Positions 6,644 through 10,024 of a DNA stretch of 10,024 bases are shown piece after piece. Origin of the DNA: Sulfurimonas sp. (GTDB lineage Bacteria; Campylobacterota; Campylobacteria; Campylobacterales; Sulfurimonadaceae). The notes beneath the pieces are model-generated. The model worked only from the letters and a program-made list of their open reading frames with translations, had not been told where the DNA came from and did no database searches. Every line of letters starts with the position of its first letter. Position 1 is the stretch's first letter. The position numbers were made by a program, and so were the translations under genes. Location of the stretch: positions 1 through 10,024 of the forward strand of contig JAMOSE010000124.1 of NCBI GenBank assembly GCA_027063215.1, given 5' to 3'.

Positions 6644-7588
6644 TTATACTATCAACTCTTTGATTGCTTCACCCAAAGCAAACATATTTACCTTCCCTAT
6701 AATCTGCTGTGCTCCGGCACCTATAAGAGAATCGCCCATATTGTCATTGGACATATTTGTATGTACTATAATATTTATACCGTCATATTTTTTATCTGCA
6801 CGAATGTTGTCTATAACATCTCTACCACCCATAACAGGCATCTCCAAGTCTGTTATAAAAAGTGCAATCTCTTCAGGTGCTATATTTTTCAAATCATCAA
6901 TGAGAAGCTGACCATTTTCATACATTCTGTATTTCAGTCCCATTTTTGTAAAAAGGCTCTCTGCCATTTTTCTTATAAATTTGCTGTCATCAGCGAAGAG
7001 AACCATCTTGTCTGTATCTACTTTTTGTATGGTTTTTGTATCTTCCATCGCCTTAGTATCAATAGTATCAAAAATATCCAGAAGCATTTTATCACTATCA
7101 AAAATTATACACATTTTACTCTTTTGCCCAATGTTTACTTTTGTAATAAAAGATGTTTTTTCATCATTTTCAGAGTTATCTGTCATAGTGTTTGGTGGAA
7201 TATTTACTATTAATTCTACCCTCTTTACCATGATTCCAAGTCTATGCCCTCCATAATGTGCCAAAACAATAAGCTCATACTCACTCTCATCTAAAACTTC
7301 ATTGCCAAACCATTTATCAAAGTTAACGATTGTCGTCATATTGCCACGGATATCAGCAGTACCTACGATCAAATCATTGCCGTGTGTTCTTGCTATATCT
7401 ATATCTTTATAAACTAACAGCTCCTCGATTTTAGAGACATTTTTAGCATACAGTTGCGTATCACTCCCCTCAAATATAAGGTATTGACTTGTATCATTTG
7501 CATTTGCAGTTACAAGAGCGACAAGATCTAACTCCTCATCATCCTCTTCATCTACGATATCTTCTATTTCGTTATTATATTCTTCCAT
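6644..7588 (-). CDS. cheV: Chemotaxis coupling protein CheV (CheW domain plus receiver)
   Basis: CheV links receptors to CheA and adds a phosphorylatable domain thought to serve adaptation or phosphate buffering. The 314 residues begin with a very acidic leader (about 2-21). A CheW-like domain follows (about 34-175, with VGTADIRGNMTTIVNF at the conserved core), then a receiver (about 194-312). All key receiver residues are there: D200/D201 in FADD, D247 in ITDLEMP, T277 in HTN and K299 in GKV, so it should accept phosphate. The start is supported by GAGGGAG directly upstream, 11 bases past the cheW stop. CheV is common in Campylobacterota, often in more than one copy. The paired CheW and CheV after a receptor gene points to a dedicated signalling complex. 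Confidence 0.96.
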   Translation of the reverse strand: MEEYNNEIEDIVDEEDDEELDLVALVTANANDTSQYLIFEGSDTQLYAKNVSKIEELLVYKDIDIARTHGNDLIVGTADIRGNMTTIVNFDKWFGNEVLDESEYELIVLAHYGGHRLGIMVKRVELIVNIPPNTMTDNSENDEKTSFITKVNIGQKSKMCIIFDSDKMLLDIFDTIDTKAMEDTKTIQKVDTDKMVLFADDSKFIRKMAESLFTKMGLKYRMYENGQLLIDDLKNIAPEEIALFITDLEMPVMGGRDVIDNIRADKKYDGINIIVHTNMSNDNMGDSLIGAGAQQIIGKVNMFALGEAIKELIV

Positions 7589-7590
7589 TA

Positions 7591-7597
7591 CTCCCTC
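7591..7597 (-). promoter_or_regulatory. cheV ribosome site
   Basis: GAGGGAG ends two bases before the cheV ATG at 7586-7588 (GAGG is five bases from it), in the 11-base gap after cheW. Confidence 0.75.
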
Positions 7598-7599
7598 TT

Positions 7600-8100
7600 T
7601 TAAACAAGTAGTTTTGACAATTCATCTACATCTAAAATGGTGTCAGTATTTAAAATGGGGATGTACTTTTTATCATATTTCCCCATATTAAGTATAAATT
7701 TTGCATGAATTTTTGAACCAAATTCAGGTGCTTTTTTAATATCTGAGGGATCTATATTATCTACCTCATACACTTCATCAATAATAATACCTATTTGCAT
7801 AGGCATTTCACCTTTGTTATAGTTTACAACCACTATTGATGTTTTATCACTTTTTTGAGTATTGCCAAGTCCAAATCTATCTAAAAGGTCAATCACCGGT
7901 ACGATATTTCCCCTTATGTTCGTAACACCTTTTACATAAGAGTTCATCATAGGAACCTTTGTTATACTGCTATATTCTACTATCTCACTTGCTTTTAAAG
8001 CTTCAATAGCATAAAGGACACCACCCACTAAAAAAAGCAGATACTTATTTTCTGCACTAGAATCCCCAAATTCTAATGCATCATCATGTGCATTTTTCAT
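7600..8100 (-). CDS. cheW: Chemotaxis coupling protein CheW
   Basis: CheW bridges chemoreceptors and CheA in the array baseplate. The 166-residue protein is a single CheW domain: KYLLFLVGGVLYAIEAL (about 19-35), the conserved GVTNIRGNIVPVIDL (58-72) with the NIRG arginine R63, and MQIGIIIDEVYEV (101-113). Length fits the family, with a short acidic N-terminal extension of about 18 residues. It lies 11 bases after the receptor gene and 11 bases before cheV, with a modest purine-rich ribosome site (AAGAGAT). Nothing unusual is visible in the domain. It probably serves the soluble receptor encoded upstream but could also join membrane receptor arrays. Confidence 0.96.
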   Translation of the reverse strand: MKNAHDDALEFGDSSAENKYLLFLVGGVLYAIEALKASEIVEYSSITKVPMMNSYVKGVTNIRGNIVPVIDLLDRFGLGNTQKSDKTSIVVVNYNKGEMPMQIGIIIDEVYEVDNIDPSDIKKAPEFGSKIHAKFILNMGKYDKKYIPILNTDTILDVDELSKLLV

Positions 8101-8111
8101 AGATATCTCTT

Positions 8112-9989
8112 TTAATATCTATCGAAATCACGCAAATCCAAACCAGCTGATGTGGTCGGTTTGTTTGAAGGGGTTTGTGCATGTTGTACCGGAGCTAATG
8201 TGTTGGCAGAGTCATTAAACGAATCTCCCTGATTTACCTTAAAAAAGCTCATCATTTGTGCTAAAGAATTTGCCTGTCCATTTAACTCTTCACTCGCACT
8301 TGCTACTTCCTGAGAAGATGCGGCATTGGTTTGCGTGACCTGATCAAGTTGTGTCATGGCAGTGTTAATTTGTCCAAGACCGATATCTTGCTCTTTTGCA
8401 GCATTAGCTATATCTTTTATTAACTCTGCTGTCTCTTGAATCTTAGGTACAACACCGCTGATGAGTTCCCCTGCTTGTTTACTTATGTTCACACTGTCAC
8501 CTGTGATGGTACTAATCTCTTGTGCTGCTACTTGGCTTCTTTTTGCCAGTTTTCTTACTTCTGCGGCAACAACGGCAAATCCTTTTCCATGCTCACCGGC
8601 ACGTGCTGCTTCAATGGCAGCATTGAGTGCAAGAAGGTTTGTCTGATAAACGATATCTTCAATAATAGAGATTTTTTCAGAAATAAGCACCATAGCATCT
8701 ACTGTTTTGGTAACTGCTTCTCCTCCATCTATTGCCATAGTTGAAGCTTCTTCTGCGAGATCATTTGTTTTTTGTGCATTTTTAGCACTCTCTGCAATAC
8801 TGCCACTCATCTCCTCAAGTGCCGCACTTGTCTCCTCAAGTGATGAAGCCTGCTCGGTTGCACCTTGAGAGAGAGATTGAGAAGTAGCACTCAGCTGTGT
8901 TGAAGCAGAACTAATCTCTGTTACTCCGCTGTTTATTTTTCCTACTAATGTTTGAAGCTTGTCTGCCATAGTGTTCAAAGAAGTTTTAATCAATTCCGTT
9001 TGACCGACAAAATCACCAGTAATCCTTGATGTCATATCACCATTTGCCATTTTAGATGCAACATCACTTATCCCTTTTATGATTTCTTGTAACTTTGAAG
9101 CTGTGTTATTTGCAGCCTGTTTTACGACATCAAAATCACCTTGATACTCTGTTGTAATTCTTTTATCAAATTCACCGTTTTGTAGAGCATTAAGACCAAA
9201 AATAGTATCAGCAAATACACCATCAACAACATTCAGCAAATCGTTTGTTGCTTTGGCTATAGTTTTAAATCCACCTTCCATTTCTTCTGCATTTAGTCTT
9301 GCTTTGATATCACCAGCTGAAATTGCACTCATCACCGTTTCAAAATTATTTGTAAAATTTTGGAAATCTAATTCCAATTTCTGAGCTGCTTTTTCAGCTT
9401 CTCTTGTCTTTTCTGCTACATCTGTTTGATCAAGTACATATTCAAAAGAACCAGTTATATTGCCATCTAAATCTTTTAAAGGTACGCCAAAGTATTTAAT
9501 ATCTAAAGTTTTGTTTAAACCATTTGGTTCAGCTTGACATGTGCTATCACATATCTTATCTGTTCTCATAGCCATATCACATGCACAACTGGATGTTTTA
9601 CAATCTTTTGCATGGAATTGATCATAACATTTTGTTCCAACCATACCGTTTTTTCTATTATTGGTAATCTGTTCTGCTAAATCATTACCCCATTGTATTG
9701 TAAAGTTTTTATCAAAAGCTATTACAGGAATTGGTAATTTATCCATAAATCCACAATATGCATTATTCATAATATTTATATTTTCAACTATATTTTTAAA
9801 TACTCCGTCATATTTCGTACTATCTAGCTTTGCATCTAATGCACCGCTTAATACACGATTTGTAGTATCTTTTATATCATTTTCCAGCTCTTTTAACTTC
9901 GCTTCACTCTCTAAGCCTAATTTTATATACGAAACAACTTCATCTTCTTTTATGCCCAGTTCTTTTAAATTTATTTTTACTTTTGCCAT
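8112..9989 (-). CDS. Soluble methyl-accepting chemotaxis protein with Cys-rich PAS and three HAMP-like repeats
   Basis: The 625-residue receptor has no hydrophobic membrane segment, so it should sense a cytoplasmic cue. Residues 1-75 are helical. A PAS domain spans about 82-192, from LPIPVIAFDKNFTIQWGN to DITE-like VLDQTDVAEK, and carries six cysteines between C121 and C151 that could bind metal or act as redox switches. Three tandem HAMP-like repeats follow (about 216-350), marked by GDIKARL, GEFDKRI and GDMTSRI at 45-46 residue spacing. The signalling domain (about 352-582) contains the almost invariant hairpin tip region around 458-478 (AAIEAARAGEHGKGFAVVAA) and candidate methylation stretches near EQASSLEETSAALEEMS. 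A flexible linker leads to a C-terminal DFDRY, resembling the aromatic tail peptides that tether CheR. It is the first gene of the visible operon, with AAGGAT six bases before the ATG. The ligand is unknown. Confidence 0.95.
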   Translation of the reverse strand: MAKVKINLKELGIKEDEVVSYIKLGLESEAKLKELENDIKDTTNRVLSGALDAKLDSTKYDGVFKNIVENINIMNNAYCGFMDKLPIPVIAFDKNFTIQWGNDLAEQITNNRKNGMVGTKCYDQFHAKDCKTSSCACDMAMRTDKICDSTCQAEPNGLNKTLDIKYFGVPLKDLDGNITGSFEYVLDQTDVAEKTREAEKAAQKLELDFQNFTNNFETVMSAISAGDIKARLNAEEMEGGFKTIAKATNDLLNVVDGVFADTIFGLNALQNGEFDKRITTEYQGDFDVVKQAANNTASKLQEIIKGISDVASKMANGDMTSRITGDFVGQTELIKTSLNTMADKLQTLVGKINSGVTEISSASTQLSATSQSLSQGATEQASSLEETSAALEEMSGSIAESAKNAQKTNDLAEEASTMAIDGGEAVTKTVDAMVLISEKISIIEDIVYQTNLLALNAAIEAARAGEHGKGFAVVAAEVRKLAKRSQVAAQEISTITGDSVNISKQAGELISGVVPKIQETAELIKDIANAAKEQDIGLGQINTAMTQLDQVTQTNAASSQEVASASEELNGQANSLAQMMSFFKVNQGDSFNDSANTLAPVQHAQTPSNKPTTSAGLDLRDFDRY

Positions 9990-9994
9990 TTTTC

Positions 9995-10000
9995 ATCCTT
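9995..10000 (-). promoter_or_regulatory. Ribosome site of the soluble receptor gene
   Basis: AAGGAT lies a few bases before the ATG at 9987-9989. Only 35 bases of upstream sequence are in the window; they are A-rich, and I see no clear sigma-70, sigma-28 or sigma-54 promoter elements there. Confidence 0.75.
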
Positions 10001-10024
10001 TTTTTTAGTTTATTTCTCTAATCT

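Larger units (their letters stand above)
1..9989 (-). other. Probable single chemotaxis transcription unit (ten genes)
   Basis: All ten genes run the same way. Spacings in transcription order are 11, 11, 1 and 4 bases, then overlaps of 8 and 4, then 11, an overlap of 1, and 11 bases. No intergenic space is large enough for a separate promoter or a hairpin terminator, and the overlaps suggest translational coupling. The transcript must start above 10024 and continue past position 1. Co-transcription is inferred from the layout; internal promoters inside genes cannot be excluded. Confidence 0.8.

Noticed and set aside
6557..7213. Plus-strand open frame of 218 codons across cheR and cheV
   Set aside because: It lies antisense to two clear chemotaxis genes, its translation is rich in Cys, His, Ile and Tyr without domain motifs, and no ribosome site fits.
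10001..10024. Promoter for the operon at the right edge
   Set aside because: Only a few A-rich bases upstream of the first ribosome site are available and none match a recognisable -10/-35, sigma-28 or sigma-54 pattern.

Overview
The window reads as one long stretch of a chemotaxis gene cluster from an AT-rich bacterium. All ten genes lie on the minus strand and are packed with gaps of 1 to 11 bases or overlaps of 1 to 8 bases, so they are probably co-transcribed from a promoter beyond the right edge (above 10024). The low GC content, the lysine/asparagine/phenylalanine-rich proteins, the CheW plus CheV pairing and the style of the PAS and receptor proteins suggest a free-living Campylobacterota member (Sulfurimonas/Sulfuricurvum/Arcobacter type). 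That placement is an inference; there is no rRNA or other marker gene here.

In the direction of transcription (right to left) the order is: a soluble chemoreceptor with a cysteine-rich PAS domain and three HAMP-like repeats (8112-9989), CheW (7600-8100), CheV (6644-7588), CheR (5839-6642), a ParA/MinD-type ATPase (5007-5834), two unrecognised proteins with degenerate receiver-like N-termini (4112-5014 and 2433-4115), a short half-PAS/GGDEF diguanylate cyclase (1684-2421), full-length CheB with receiver domain (620-1684), and the N-terminal part of a double-PAS protein that runs off the left edge (1-608). No CheA, CheY, CheD or CheZ is present in the window.

The receptor, CheW and CheV would form the signalling complex (with a CheA encoded elsewhere), and CheR and CheB would adjust its methylation. 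The block between cheR and cheB is the unusual part. The ATPase has no ParB and resembles, in context, the ParA-like proteins that position chemotaxis arrays in other bacteria. The two following proteins appear to be paralogous in their C-terminal helical domains. Three consecutive proteins (300 aa, 560 aa and the GGDEF protein) end in nearly the same acidic peptide: GEIDFF, DDLEFF and DDLEFF. A shared C-terminal docking tail on two pseudo-receivers and a c-di-GMP synthase, next to a ParA-like ATPase and a soluble receptor, is the best candidate here for an undescribed module, perhaps for placing or tuning a cytoplasmic chemoreceptor array.

There are no RNA genes, insertion sequences, CRISPR arrays or convincing terminators, and no gene-free stretch longer than about 35 bases.
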